A stretch of DNA of 64,000 nt from Varroa destructor (taxonomy: Eukaryota; Arthropoda; Arachnida; Mesostigmata; Varroidae), in the NCBI RefSeq assembly GCF_002443255.2, contig NW_019211457.1, forward strand, positions 43,237,119 to 43,301,118, read 5' to 3'. This document shows positions 13,101 through 25,800 of the stretch, piece after piece (position 1 is the first letter of the stretch; each line of letters opens with the position of its first letter). Under the pieces are notes generated by a model. It was not told where the DNA came from, searched no databases, and saw only the letters and a program-made list of their open reading frames with translations. The translations under genes were made by a program, and so were the position numbers.

Positions 13101-15453
13101 AACATGTAACCAAAGCCACAGAAGATTAGGCCACAAAATGTCCAGCCTAAAAGCTACTATAGTGAACAGTCAGCACGTACTGGCTAACGGTGAGCGCCAC
13201 AACCATTATATCACCCTTTTATTAACCCTTTGTCGCAAGAGCTGTGGTAAATATTTTCTTCTAAGTGATTTGCAAACAGATGAAAGATCGGCTTTGTTCT
13301 TCAGTTTTTCAAATGATGTATACACTCTATGGCACTGTTATTCCAAACAACATCTGCAAAGTCGAAAAATATTAATATAAACCACCTAAAACTGAATCAC
13401 TAATATGGCTAACTGAACCATTAATAATACTTCGAAATGTCTCGAACCCAACAATCTATTATAGGATGTCATGCAGGAATTCAAATTTATGCGCCAAAAA
13501 ACAAATGTTTATGACTAACGGTACAATCTGGTACCCATTGCTGCTGGCAGGCTTATCCGGCTAGTACGTTGAGTGCTGAGAATGTAATTTTATTACGGCG
13601 GTAGAACGTTTTCGAGACAGAATCTGTGCATCGCAGCTTCCTATAGTGCACAGATTAGCAGTGCGCAGATGGCGAACAACGTTCCTTTTTACTGTGCATC
13701 CTATTGTCACGGAAGTGTATATCTTTTTAGTATATTAGCACGTGCATAACCAATTAAATGAAGAACAGGAACAGCTGCAGCTGGGAATGATCCGCCGAAC
13801 TGACGAACCCGACTCGGCAACTCTACGAGAAAAACGAGCCACCATCGGAGCTAAACCGACGCATCGACTTCATAATACAACCAATTGTAAACCAGACTGT
13901 CATCAGCTACCAGTCGCGAGAGGTTATTTCCTTGCAATGCGGATCGTCGCCATGATTTGCCTGGACAGAGTGAATGCTAAAGAAAGAGAGCAGTCACAGG
14001 GTAAAACAGGATCAGACAACTAATAGTAGCCACGACTACCCAAAAACCTTCCATGGCACGTTTGTACTCGGCAGCAGAACAAAGGAAATGCCAGTCATAC
14101 TTTTTTGTACGGCCAAAGGTGGGGTTGCGCGTGAAACGTTGTCGGCTTGTGCGAAGAAAAAGGAAATCCCACATTATTATTCGTAGTCGTGCTTGTAGCT
14201 GGTCGCTCTTCGCAAGTTCACCATCTAGCCCCCGATGGGCGGACGAAGGGGCATTTGCAACCGTCCCCGATGCGCCTTGCTCCGTTTACTTCGATATCGC
14301 TGTTACCTGCTTGTTCCAGCACGTTTGTTGTTACTGCTATTGAGTTTGACACGACAACAGCCGGTGGCTGTTTAGTCGAGGCTGGCTAGTTACGACCATA
14401 ACGCTATTATGGTGTCAGTTGTACAGCTCGTATATACGTGCGGTAATAATAGCAGTGGTGGTGAAGGTGATGGCAGGACTAGCAACAGGATCAGAAAAGA
14501 TTATTGATTTCTTTTGCCCCAGCGGGCGCTTGCTTGCCCGAGGTGTCGTTTCTTACCAGCCTTCGTTGCTTGCTTTCGGCAGCGTAATTGAACGTCTCCT
14601 GATCAACAATTAGAGCCTGTAGCTTCTACAAGCACCATTTTTTGGCCACCGCCATCTGGGTACTCTTTTTCCGCCTTGGGGTCCCTCGATTAGAGTGCAT
14701 TTGGATACGAATGAGGCATGTTGTTTGTGCTATCTGTCGCGTAGCTATATGTCTTAGAACAACGGATACCATATAGTCTACGTAGCATTAATTCTAATTT
14801 AAAATAGATTTTCAATTGTGGGATGCTTGTAAGAAGTTGGTTCTGGCCTTGCATTCGGAGTTTTAGGCTATGGTAGCGAGTTACCGAGGGGCACACTAGG
14901 TTCAGTAACTTATGGGCTTCAGTATAAGAAGAATCGTTCTGTGCTAACGGTCAGCCTATTGGACGCAATGCTACTGCGGTTTAAGATATGAAACTTGAAA
15001 CATTTCCTAGAAAAGAGACAACGCTAATAATGACTATATCATTAACTTAATTTGCTTAAACGACACGGCATAAAGATTCTCCTTCTAGAGTTAGACCAGT
15101 ATTGGCTATTTTGAGACTATAACAAAGAGTTTACAGTTTGAAAAACATGGTTTTCAATTAAACTTAAAACTACATTTTCTGAACTTGACAGCATATCTGT
15201 ACGATATGATTACGTAGACATATATCTGAATTATATGAAACGTAGCGGAGGCGTAAATAGTAGCGTCTATTGGGAGGGGAGCGTTTTTGTCTAACAAATA
15301 AACGTTTCTCCGTCCCGACTAAAATTTGTAAGAATAAACAGTTGCTTGCCTACCGAACTGTTCACTCGATCTGATGAGTTCTGGCGTCCACAATTGCAAG
15401 CGCGATATTGCCATTAACAAATTAAAATTGCCCCTTTTGTGTTTGTATAATAG
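10196..15453 (+). other. Intron of the astacin gene (about 5.3 kb)
   Basis: The intron lies between two phase-matched astacin exons. GC-rich blocks occur at roughly 10.9-12.6 kb and 13.7-14.6 kb, with CpG and GCN/CAG-type trinucleotide runs (for example near 11790-11830 and 12180-12240). Several overlapping open frames in both directions there are explained by the GC content, since stop codons become rare, and show no family signature. No transposase or RNA gene was recognised. Confidence 0.7.
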
Positions 15454-15589
15454 TTGCTGGTCTCTGATTGGTCGTACGATGGGCATTGCATCAATTCAAA
15501 GTGCAATTCTGGGAGGGCTAGTTCAGGACCTCGTTCAGGGGGAAGTCTTTTACCAGGATATTAACTTACAGCGTCCCGGATGTGTAAAG
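15454..15589 (+). CDS. Astacin metalloprotease, disulfide-loop exon with in-frame insertion
   Basis: The acceptor is TTTGTATAATAG and the donor AAG|GTATGT. One base completes the glycine codon split with the previous exon, giving G-CWSLIGRT. The exon ends DINLQRPGCVK and leaves in phase 0, joining directly to EGTVIHE of the next exon. The two cysteines correspond to astacin Cys64 and Cys84, which form the second disulfide. In typical family members they are about 20 residues apart; here they are 42 apart. The roughly 22 extra residues (MGIASIQSAILGG and following) lie inside the loop. I looked for an in-frame GT-AG pair of plausible intron length that would remove them and found none, so the insertion appears real, though an annotation artefact cannot be excluded. 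Confidence 0.85.
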
Positions 15590-18500
15590 GTATGTATACA
15601 TATCTACTGCATAATTAATCGCAGTATTTTTTCAACACGTTAAAGGATGAATGGGGTGCAAAAATAAATTTTCATTTCTAGTTTCAGTATGTCGTACATC
15701 ACAAAACGGCAATCTTTTTAGACAAGATAAAAATTAAGGTAGGATGTAACCGCTTCTTGAACAACCACAGATCACTTATATACATGTTCATGGATGTCCT
15801 CAGGAGTTTGTTGATAAAAACAACTTCTAGGCTAGACCTGGCTTTAATAATAGCTCTAACTATTAAACATGTCATATAACAACCTCACACTAATGTATTC
15901 CCCTGTAAGATACGGATTCAAAAGTTACATACCAAGTTATATAAGTTCAGGACAGCCACACCAATATTTCCATACCGCTATCAATTTACTCCACGTCAGG
16001 CTATTCCTGTAAGTATGTTATAATAAATCCACGTAATGTATGTGCGAAACGCTGAACCGAAGTTGAATGGTAATCGACTCTCTAGCATATGATCGAGCAG
16101 CAACTAAATATTCATATAGGAAACACCCTAAACGTATCTGTCACAGCAAAATATAAACCGTGCTCCGTAATTTATAAATAAAATAATGCATAAAGGAGCC
16201 TCTTTAACCGTGATTTGGAACATGAAGAAGCGAAGTGCACACATATTGAAATATACCAGGACCGAACTTCTTCAAGTAACTCGATGTAAGTTTGTGTTAG
16301 CATACATTCTGCGTCGAAGTGCGCGCATTTTCCTACTTCCATCTAATCTAGATCCTGTAAAATTCATCCTGTTCGAACTATCCTTCCGACTAGGATTTAG
16401 GTCATAACAATATTGACTTTCTACGAGGCTCGTACCACCGGTTGCCTTCCTGCTGGTTTGACCTGACGTTGATGGAAACTGCTTGCGGGAATTGGTCAGA
16501 GGACATGAGAGAGTGAGGCAGTTTGAAACGTGCTTCTGAGAATGTAGGATTCCTTCGGCAAAAAACAATCCAACACGTCAAAAGCAATCACTCGATATAA
16601 TGAATAGGATAGCAAATCGCATTGGGTTTATGATTTACATTGCGTGATACGGCTACCGTTCAATGACCGTATAATCTATAGTACCCTCATACGGAAGCGA
16701 GAATTCGTAGACATTCCTCCCTTTAACTGTATAAAACTTTATTCTCCCGCATTGTGAACACTCGCAGATCGTAATAGCTAAATGGCTTGCATTCAGAGGC
16801 CTATAAAAATAGGGATCGAAGAAAAAATGTATCTAAAATACAGCCAAGCTCAATGAATTTTCTGTTCCGTCATGTAATTCCATGTATTCCTCTATTCTAT
16901 TTCATCAAATCTTTATATCGGTAAACGGCCTGTTCTCGTAAGCAACACTAAATGAAGCTTCTTAACGATTCCGACTCGCTGTCGTGTTGCCTTTGATAGA
17001 TCCCAATTCTGTTTCTTGATGTAAAGCACAATTTTGAAACTAACATTCGCTGAATACCGATCCGCATAGACAGTTTTTGTTTTCTGCTCTATGTGCTTGC
17101 TGGTCTGAAATAAAGAACCAACCAAGATCGCTGCTTTCAAAGCAGATTTCTTTTCGTTTCACTGCTTTTCGCGTCAATCGAACTTCAATCGAAAATGTCT
17201 ATGACCTCGGATAGTTTGCTAACACCCATGCTAGGTCGAATTTTGAACGTCTCACGTATGGCGGTTTGGGCGGGCTACTTCTATGTGGGCTTTGACACTG
17301 GGCCTTTTATGCAGACGCCTGTTGTTTCCCATTTTTAAATCGAAGCCCAGCACATATTTCGAGATTTCCCTATCTCACGGAATATGATAATCTCACATCA
17401 AGGAGAAGGCCCACAGAAGGCCTTTCTCTCGGTCAGGAGCAGAATGTTAGCTTGTGGGCGACGATGAGGGCGATGAAAAAGAAGACACCAGCGAAAATGA
17501 CAGCAAAGTACCTAAAAGATGCAGGTGGAAGTGCGGAATACTAAAAGACCTAGTTTTGCCGGCTGGTAAAACAAACGCCAACGTTATGTAGTTTGGGAGG
17601 TCCGAGAAGCACGGCACCACCATCCGCCGCAACTTCCTTGATTTATTGGCACGAAACAGCATGGCGTAACATCTCGTACACCAGCACGACATCTTCTGCA
17701 CATTTTTCTGTCGCGTACATCCTTTTAAGCTAAACCCCCGTTCCCCGACAGTCCCATCCCTTTAAAACTGAATATGCCTTTCAGATACGCTTTTCATGCC
17801 TACACATGTGTTCGTGTCACAGTCTAGAGGCCTGCTAGAGACTATTTGCGGATATTCGGACTACTATAGAATAAATACGCACCCATCGACTAGCAAGTAG
17901 TCTTATGTGCGCACTATGCACGCATATGAGTATTACTCGTGTATAGGTATTTGCGAGGCTTTTTTAGTTCCTTTAATAGGCGGAGACACGACGGTGGTCA
18001 TATCAGCAATCGTCTTAGGTGACACGTATCTACAACACTTTCGGCAGAACCTGAGGATAGAATTAACTATAAGATGGATTAAAAGTCAAAGAAGCAATGT
18101 TGCTTAACACGATCATTTAAAAGTATACCTATGTATGCTCGTCTGTGTATCTTTCAGAATTCGAACAGAAGACGATTTTCATGGTGTCCGCTGTTCTTTT
18201 TTCGGTCAAATTACTTCAAGTTCTAAGGATATTAATAACAATAACATGTTTAGATTAAAAGAGCAAAGAGAATTTCTATGTTAACTACGTGATAAGCTGA
18301 GTAGACAATGTACAATCAGACATTGATAGTTAGCGTCAGTCAGATCACAGTCGATTGAGTGCCTGCGCAGCCCTCTCTGTTGCATCCACATGATGTAATA
18401 CGGATCCACTAGTCTCGTGAAAAAGACTATCGTCCGCCAAGCTACGTATACATATGTAGCTTAAATTTGTTACATTATTTTCAAACGGGATCTCGAGTTT

Positions 18501-19929
18501 TGTCGCTTTCAATTCTCAGACCCTCTTGTATCTTCTGTGTATATATGGGTGGGCAATGGGTTCAACTTCTAACTGCAAAAAATTGTCTGCTTGCCTATGA
18601 CAGGCTAAGGCGCCTTTGCGTCTCCTTCGCTATTCTGCCATGGGTAGGGGTGCACCTATATCGTATTTCTACATTTCGTTTGCAGGCAGAGCAGACATGA
18701 CTGCAATCAGTCAGGGACAAAAGAAAAAACCACAGTCATTCTGAGCCCAATTCAGATAAAGCCATCTATTGTTGATTGCGTTCATTCGTTCGATAGAAGT
18801 TTACGTTTCCACAGGGGTTGTGTGCAAAATACCTTCTTCAATAGGCGGACTCTTATAGCATACACCGACATGATGGTTATCGCAAAAAATGCTGCTAGAA
18901 CACCTATTATGTTTTCTAATATATGTCGGAAATTGCTATAGTGATTAAGACGAAGCTGACATGCCCGGGAGATAAAAATGGCATCAATGATTTGGGAATT
19001 TGAAACAGCTTCTGGAAGCCGTGTCGTGTCGCCTCGCAGTTGAAAGCAGCGTGAACATTGTGTTCTGGAAGCATTAACATTACCTGAAGTAACTATGCGT
19101 GCTATGTTTGAAGCTATTGTTATCTGTCCTAGTATTTGTAATTAATCCTCACCAGGTGTATAGTGAACAGGTCGGATGAGTATACACAAAATTAAAAACA
19201 TTTATTGGGCGTCGCATCAAACTTTCAATGTATCTAGGCGTTATTTTACAAGTATTAATAATTTTAAATAGACTTACGGCACGTCTTTTATCCATCTTTA
19301 GAAATATGAATCGCTTAAAGCCTGCTCTGAGGAAGAAAAAGCAGCGCGCAGCATTTGTTAGGCTACTAGTTCTTGCTGGCTATCAGTTATGAATTGAGAA
19401 CGGCTGACAAAGGCAATAAACAGGGAGTCTGAAGTAATCAGTGGGGTGGTCTCATGAAACAGTCGATGGGATTCCAGAGGCCTAAGACCGGGAGACCTTC
19501 CGCGCAAGCTTCATTCTCTACGAATAATAATCAGAATCAGATTGAAAGATAGATAGCAAACTTAAATCGACTCTGTACCTAGAAACGGGACTTGCAGGCC
19601 CACACATCTACAAAAGCGGACATATCCTAACGTTTGGGAGAGATACTATTTTCGTAATAGTTGGCTTAATTGGTCAGAGTACGTTCGGATTCTAAGAAAT
19701 GCGCAGAATCCTAAATACAAAGCGTGCAATTTTAAGCAATAGGATATTCGTTGTGTCCTTTGAAATAATGAAATATTTTTTTTGAAATCGATTTTGGGCG
19801 TGCGTGGCAAGAACCTAGCTAACGCAATGGTATCGACCGATTTTGTCCTTGTTTTTGGGCATTTTACAATCTACTTGTGCTACTATTCATACATTTGGTA
19901 TTATATTATTGTATATAAAATATTTAGGC

Positions 19930-20379
19930 CGCCGGTTAGAGAAATTTTTATAAAACGCGGTGCTAAGACAGATTCGTTGTTTCTCTCTTTCAATAGGGGC
20001 GGTAAGGTTGCTCGTATCGTTAGAGAGCGAATTGGTCAGGTTTTAGAAGAAGTTGCCATTAATGTTGACGTCAACCCAAACATTATATCTCCTCATAAGA
20101 TTAGGCACTTTTTAGCTGCTCAGGTGCTGCAAAATGGGGCTAACCCGCGAATAGTTCAGGAATGGCCCAAAAAATTGTTCACCGGTCCATTGCGTAAACA
20201 ATATATCAATCAGCAATTAGCCCTGCCTTTGCCCCACTGTAATCAAGTGAGCATGAGGATTCAAGGTTGATTTCTAAGCTGTTAGCTGAACATCCATTTC
20301 AACTACCGCTACCGGTTAAACCATGGGACAGCGAAAACGAGCAATCGATTACAGGACGTCAACGCTCTTTGATTTTTTG
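19930..20379 (+). pseudogene. Decayed XerC/XerD-like tyrosine recombinase (bacterial type)
   Basis: The frame covering 19782-20270 contains the C-terminal catalytic region of a tyrosine recombinase of the bacterial XerC/XerD type. The segment KTDSLFLSFNRGGKVAR is followed by a stretch ending ISPHKIRH and by LLxNGAxxxRIVQE-like sequence (here VLQNGANPRIVQE). In active enzymes H-x-x-R is catalytic, and HKIR is present. The following G-H motif is lost, replaced by WPKKLFTGP, and KQYIN aligns with the catalytic-tyrosine strand. After a frame change the usual Xer tail reappears at 20255-20379 (SRLISKLLAEHPF). Sequence before about 19930 no longer resembles the family, and there is no N-terminal SAM-like domain. 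It lies in an intron between exons of one eukaryotic gene, which argues for an old insertion from a bacterium or a mobile element. It is not functional as written. Confidence 0.7.
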
Positions 20380-21880
20380 ACCTTAACATTCCCATACGCT
20401 TCAACGTGTTTATTGCTATTACCATGGATACCGGAAGATGCATGAACGGATAAGACCCAACGCAAGTCAGCAATATAAGTATGCTTTATCGTCTTACAAC
20501 CGGATGTGTCGTAATGGCTCATTTCAATAGTGACATTATGAATTGTGCGTATACGATTCCCTATTTGCCATAGTGCTAGCGCCGCGCTCGATCGCTAGGT
20601 TCGTTCATTTGGTCTGGAGTAGATGCCGCCTGGTATTTTATTTCTATTGTGCATGCATTACGGTAGAATGAAAGTGAAGCGAGAGAATCGGTTTGTAAGT
20701 GTTTGAAGAGGAAATGAGGAAAAGATGGAGGACACGCACACAGACTCGCACTTTTGCGCACAGCCGATATATCCTCTGAAAGTCGCGATAGTCCTACTGG
20801 CCTTTTCTTCCGATCCTATGCAATCTCTGCCTTGTACATTATCATCGGTACCGGAACCTAGTAGTCAGCCTCGCTCGACGTATGGTGGCCATAAAATATA
20901 GCAGCGCTAGGGTGAACGCAGCGAGGTATAACGGCACGTGGGTTTTTGAGGAAGATATTGTTCTCGCATAGGCTAACAAATTTTTATTAGACATTTTCAC
21001 CAGTGTATGCGTTGTCTCACAGGAACAGAACCTTCCTTAGAACAGTTTTTAAGAGAAGAGACCTTTAGTGCACACAATATGTATATATGTATACTCATTT
21101 AAGGGTATAGGATTAATGTTTTTATTACTGTTTTTCGTAGGGCATATTCAATTCTCGAATAGCTAGCGACAGACTGCTGACAAAGTAATACTTGTGCAGG
21201 CAGAAACGTAGTGTTTCCCTGCCTTGCTGGGAAGGTTTATTGTGCTAATGTGCAAGAAAATAATATGGCACCGTGATGAAATAATAATATTGCGATGATG
21301 GTACATTGCTGGTGGCCAGTTGCATCCGGTGGCTTTGAAGAGCGTTAATGTTCCGCTTGTACAGGTGCGTAGACTTTGCCGTGCAAATGAGTCTGTCGGC
21401 CTAACTAGAACAAAAGTGGGCCCGTTCAGGAAAACTCATTCATGAGTTTTTCTATCCCTTTCATCACAAATGAATTTATGATGAAAAAATTTGATCAACA
21501 AGAAGCAAAAAAATGCCCAGGCTAAGTAAGCCTGCTTGGGTAGGTAGAAAGCGGTTGGCCGTGCTGCAGGTGCCGTAAAAAATAATTCACGCCGTTATTT
21601 GTCGATGAATCTGCTCCTCACTGCATGCTTAGTCCTTTTCTAGCTGTGTTTCACCATCTGAAATGGTGTTGGCTACTGCGTGTTTTATAATTTTCACCAA
21701 GACGCAATAAATTCTCTAATCATTACCTTTATTTTTCCAGTTTTCTGTGTTCTCAGGCATTCTGGCGATTACTCATTGATTATAGAAAAATAACAAGTCG
21801 TTAATAAAACGTCCGTCAAAATCGAGATCAACGAATGAACGAACGCCTGTTCTGTCGAAAATAAAATTTAAGATCCTTAC

Positions 21881-21959
21881 GCTTTGGATGATCGCTGCTG
21901 GGAAGGGATAGAGGGCCATCGACACGAAGTCGCTAATGGAAACGCCAGTAAGAACTGTG
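21881..21959 (-). CDS. Candidate exon resembling GPCR transmembrane helix 2
   Basis: A very strong minus-strand acceptor (CCCCTTTTTTTTTTGTACAG) opens a 79-nt segment of 1 nt plus 26 codons, ending at a GTAAGG donor (with a non-consensus C before it). The peptide TVLTGVSISDFVSMALYPF has the pattern of helix 2 of rhodopsin-class neuropeptide receptors: L-x3-S-x2-D with a proline about eight residues after the aspartate. The single leading base C would complete an Asn codon if the previous exon ended in AA, giving the common T-N-T-V-L-T. The frame also stays open past the donor to a stop near 21773. No TM1 or TM3 exon was identified, so this could be chance or a gene remnant. Confidence 0.3.
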
Positions 21960-22527
21960 CTGTACAAAAAAAAAGGGGAAACAGAGATCCCCAGACCAAG
22001 CAAAAGTCGAACTAGTGGCATTTGTTAAGTTCGTTACTTAATCATGGAGCTCGATGTTTCGATTCACTTCACGAAGTGCGCTGGGATGCAAAGGAAACTT
22101 ACTTTCAGATGATACTAGCCGGATTAGTTCTGATTTAAAAGAGAAACAAAGCGAAAATGAAAAGGAACATGTTTATAAAATTGCTTTATCAATTGGCCTA
22201 ACGTGTTCCTGTGTCGACTCTAGGTATAACTGAGCGCCTGTTTGAAATACTCCTAGCGGGAACAGTAATGTAAGAACACAATTTAAGATCAGCTCTGTTC
22301 ATTGACATTGAGTATATATCAGTATAGTGAGACAATTGTTGGGCAGGACTTGGACAAAATACTTAAGCACATATGCGATTTCTGGCTACCGGACATTTGT
22401 CGGTCGTGAGCACATACCATTGGTTGACCTAACGTAATAACACGTGTTTTTCTGTTAAATGCATTGTGTCATCGTCGCCGCTGGTGGGTGTTACATACTG
22501 ATATCACCAACGCTGAATGTACGTCAG

Positions 22528-22852
22528 GAAGGTACTGTAATACACGAAATTGGCCACGCCATAGGATTTTATCACGAACAGTCACGCAGCGATCGAGATG
22601 AGCACATTAAAATTCTTTTTGAGAACATGAATCCCGAAATGAGCGCGCAGTTCGAAAAAGCAGACGATCAGACTTTTGGCGTGCCGTACGATCTTGGTTC
22701 GGTAATGCAATATCCACAGTGGGCCTTCAGCAAGGACATTTATGAATTGAACACCATCGTAACGCGGGATCCATTCATGCAGGGTAGCCTTGGCGGAGAT
22801 GTTTTGACCTTCCGTGATATGAAGCTGGCAAATTCGATGTACAAATGCAATG
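22528..22852 (+). CDS. Astacin metalloprotease, zinc-binding and Met-turn exon
   Basis: This is the catalytic core exon. It encodes EGTVIHEIGHAIGFYHEQ, the full HExxHxxGxxH zinc-binding site with the general-base glutamate and the family-specific F-x-H-E extension. SRSDRDEHIKI follows, then GSVMQYPQWAF, the Met-turn with the conserved methionine and zinc-associated tyrosine (Q where H is common). The end, DMKLANSMYKCN, carries the cysteine equivalent to Cys198 that pairs with Cys42. The only plausible acceptor after the in-frame stop at 22456 is the CAG at 22525-22527, giving a phase-0 start that matches the previous exon. The donor is AATG|GTAAGT, phase 1. All active-site residues are present, so the enzyme should be active. 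Confidence 0.95.
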
Positions 22853-25800
22853 GTAAGTTAAATGAATCGAGTAACCCGTACGTCCATAGCGACTAGGCAT
22901 CCTTAAGATTATTTGAGCTTACTTATTATAATTATTAACTTTAATATAACGTTTGATCTTATCATATATTATTATCATTTTTGACATGCTAAACATACGA
23001 GCTGCACGTTATAACAATTTCCGATAGTAAGCAGTTGTTTACGTTAGTAAGTATTTAATTGATCGAGAAAAATAAGCAGCGAAAAAAGAGGAGAGCAACT
23101 TGTAAATTTGGTTTATGAAAAAAGCTTATATCTGCTTCGGAAGTCGCAACGCATTGTTTTATTGAAATCGTTCAATGAAAAACATGGCTGACTAATAGCC
23201 GAGCAACGGGGGCATATTTTGCCAACGCTGTATGTGGTCTGTCTAGGGACAGCCTAAGATTGATTGCCAGTCGGTTTCGACGTTAATAACAGGAAGATCT
23301 TTAGGTTAACTTAAAATCGGGTTCTTATCATCTCGTAGAGTCCCACCTATTGCTTTAAACGAAACGTACTTAATTTCGACATGTTCATGTAGTAACGAAG
23401 ATGGATGCAATTACGTGGTTGAATTGTCGATACGCTGTTACTGTCTACGTTCGGCGCAAGAGCAAGTTTTTTTCCCAATTTCTGTGAGGCTATCCTTTCT
23501 GTTTTTAGAGGCACATACGGCTATATCGAATAACTAGTTATCAACCGGAAGCGATTTAAATAACCTGTAGGTCCCACCACCTTCATCTGCTTAGGTTATA
23601 CCATAATTAATACTGTCGTTCTATTTTCATTCGCTTGGTACCCCTGTAACTCATCTTCAAATGGTTTAATATGATGTTATCGTGTGTGTCCTTGAATAAA
23701 TGTATCTGTGTTTGTAGGTGTTTTGCAAAGATGTCACGAAATATAAACATCTCCTACTATGTGCGTATCGGTAGATATCGATGTGTAGGGGGATACAGAA
23801 GGAAGTAGGAGGTTAAGGTTCCCGTGATAGTTTGGTGGGTAACGTATTCACCTGCTAATTTTAGCGACCCGTTGTAGTTTGGGGTCGAATTCGGGTATGA
23901 AGAGACTTCACTTCGTGCTGAGAGCCAGCTGTCTGGTGGAACGCTAAATGGCAATACCAGACGAACCACAGAGGTGAAGATAAATGCTTAGCCCAAAAAG
24001 TTTGTGTGAAATAAATCCTAGGATTCGCAGACGTCGCCGTTGACTAGAATCCTAAAAACCGGCACATTCTTATTACATTTCTGGGAAATGAACACCTAGG
24101 AATAAGTATTGATCTTTTCCAGCTTCCCCATCCTTGCACTGCAAAATATCGACCTATAATAGGTTTAAGCCAGTTAATGTTGATGTCTGAGGTCTTAGAA
24201 AGGGTAGACTTCAAGACTTCTGTAAAATTATTTAACTATTTATCCAGATTAAGTCCTTGTTCAACTTTCCGATACGACGTCTACTGTGGTTATTTTTTGC
24301 AACTTAATCCAGCATAAAATCCTTGGTGCTGTTTGATACAGAGGTAGCGGTAAACGAGATAAGCGATAGGTCTAATTCAGCTCAAATCAATATGATCGAA
24401 ATTGACCGCTATGGGTACTTTGATTCAGTGGTACCTAGTTTTATAGTTTCACTACTAACCTATTATTTATACGTTATTATATGTTATTATTCATCTAGTT
24501 AGTTCGTACAGCCGTATCAGACCAGATAAGATCAGTTTTTATCATCCTTGACGAAATTCTAGAATTTTTCATAGTCAATAATCTTGATCTACGTAATTAT
24601 TTTCCAATGGCTGGTGACTCTTAAATTTCCCGATTGTGACTGATTATACGTAAAAATCAATTACCCCGGTGAAATAGCACGTCCATTGTAGAAGCTGCCA
24701 TTTGATAAATAGAACTGCTGGCAAACTTGCAGAGCAGCTGTATTTACCAAACTGTTTACAAGGGTTCCAGTCCAGGTTAGCGCTACATTCCGACCGTCAC
24801 TCAGATGCAGAACGCTAGAGAAGTTCACTCTGTGCTTAGATTATATATTTTCACCACCCGTTACTAAATGTAAAACCTGGTAAAGTATTTGAAGAACATA
24901 CATGTACTGAACGCAACGCTGCTGATATTGATTGTGTTCTTGTCAGTTGGTAGCGGATGAACAAATAGGACAGTCGTATCATTTCACAAAAAAAAAATGC
25001 CGTAATTCTGTGGCTTTTTCTTTTCGATTACTATTAGTTTTATCATCGAAAAGAAGCCTGTCGTCTACAGATATATAAGCAATTATCTATAGGTACTAGT
25101 GATTTCGCATCAACTTTACATCGAAATGTGTGCATCTTGTCAATTTGAAACCTTCTAGAGGATTCTGGAAGCTTACAGGACAGGAAATTCTTTTACTCCC
25201 ATTAGCTCCTATTAGTTTATAAGTTTTCAAAATCGTCGTTAATGTCATCTAGTTCGCTAGTGAGCGCAGGTCGTAGATCTACCTGCTTGTTGGCCTTAGT
25301 TCCCGCTTTTTGCTCAAGCGTCGATCTAGATCTTTCCATTTCGGATCTTATAAAACACAAGCCTATCTAAGTTCCTTGCTGCCTGTTTACTTTCGGGTAT
25401 TCTTTTATGCTTAATGACGTCTATAGATGCAAGAAGAGCAAGAACTTCGCACGGCGTTCATGGATATACGCTGGTTCGTCGTGCGCCGCCCTTTCGAGTC
25501 TTCTCTGTCTGTCTGCTGCACTGTGCCACTTGGATCCCTTGCTACCCCCTTTTACGAAACTGTTTCTCGCCAGTTAGACCCCCTAGATGGTAGTCCACTT
25601 GTCCATTTTCTACTTAGAGCGAAAATAAAGAAAGCACGACATTGCCCAGCAACTAACGTCAGCCTTTCTCTCAGATTTGTCATTGCCTTCTCTGTTTGAG
25701 AGAAGCTCCTTGTATACAGAAATGACAGCAACCGCCATAGGAAACATCCTTTCCTAGAGTACCTTTTCTCGGTTGTAGTGACCGGAAGAATTTAAACGGC

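Larger units (their letters stand above)
15590..22527 (+). other. Intron of the astacin gene (about 6.9 kb)
   Basis: This intron carries the XerC/D-like relic (about 19930-20379) and the minus-strand GPCR-like segment (21881-21959), listed separately. The rest is AT-rich with scattered short frames. At 17461-17600 an acidic D/E/K-rich stretch is open on the + strand, but no splice sites or family support it. Confidence 0.7.

Noticed and set aside
14089..14186. ParA-like string (LFCTAKGGVARET) suggesting a bacterial ATPase
   Set aside because: Only a few residues match, the GKT of the P-loop is absent, and the frame lies in a GC-rich block where chance frames abound.
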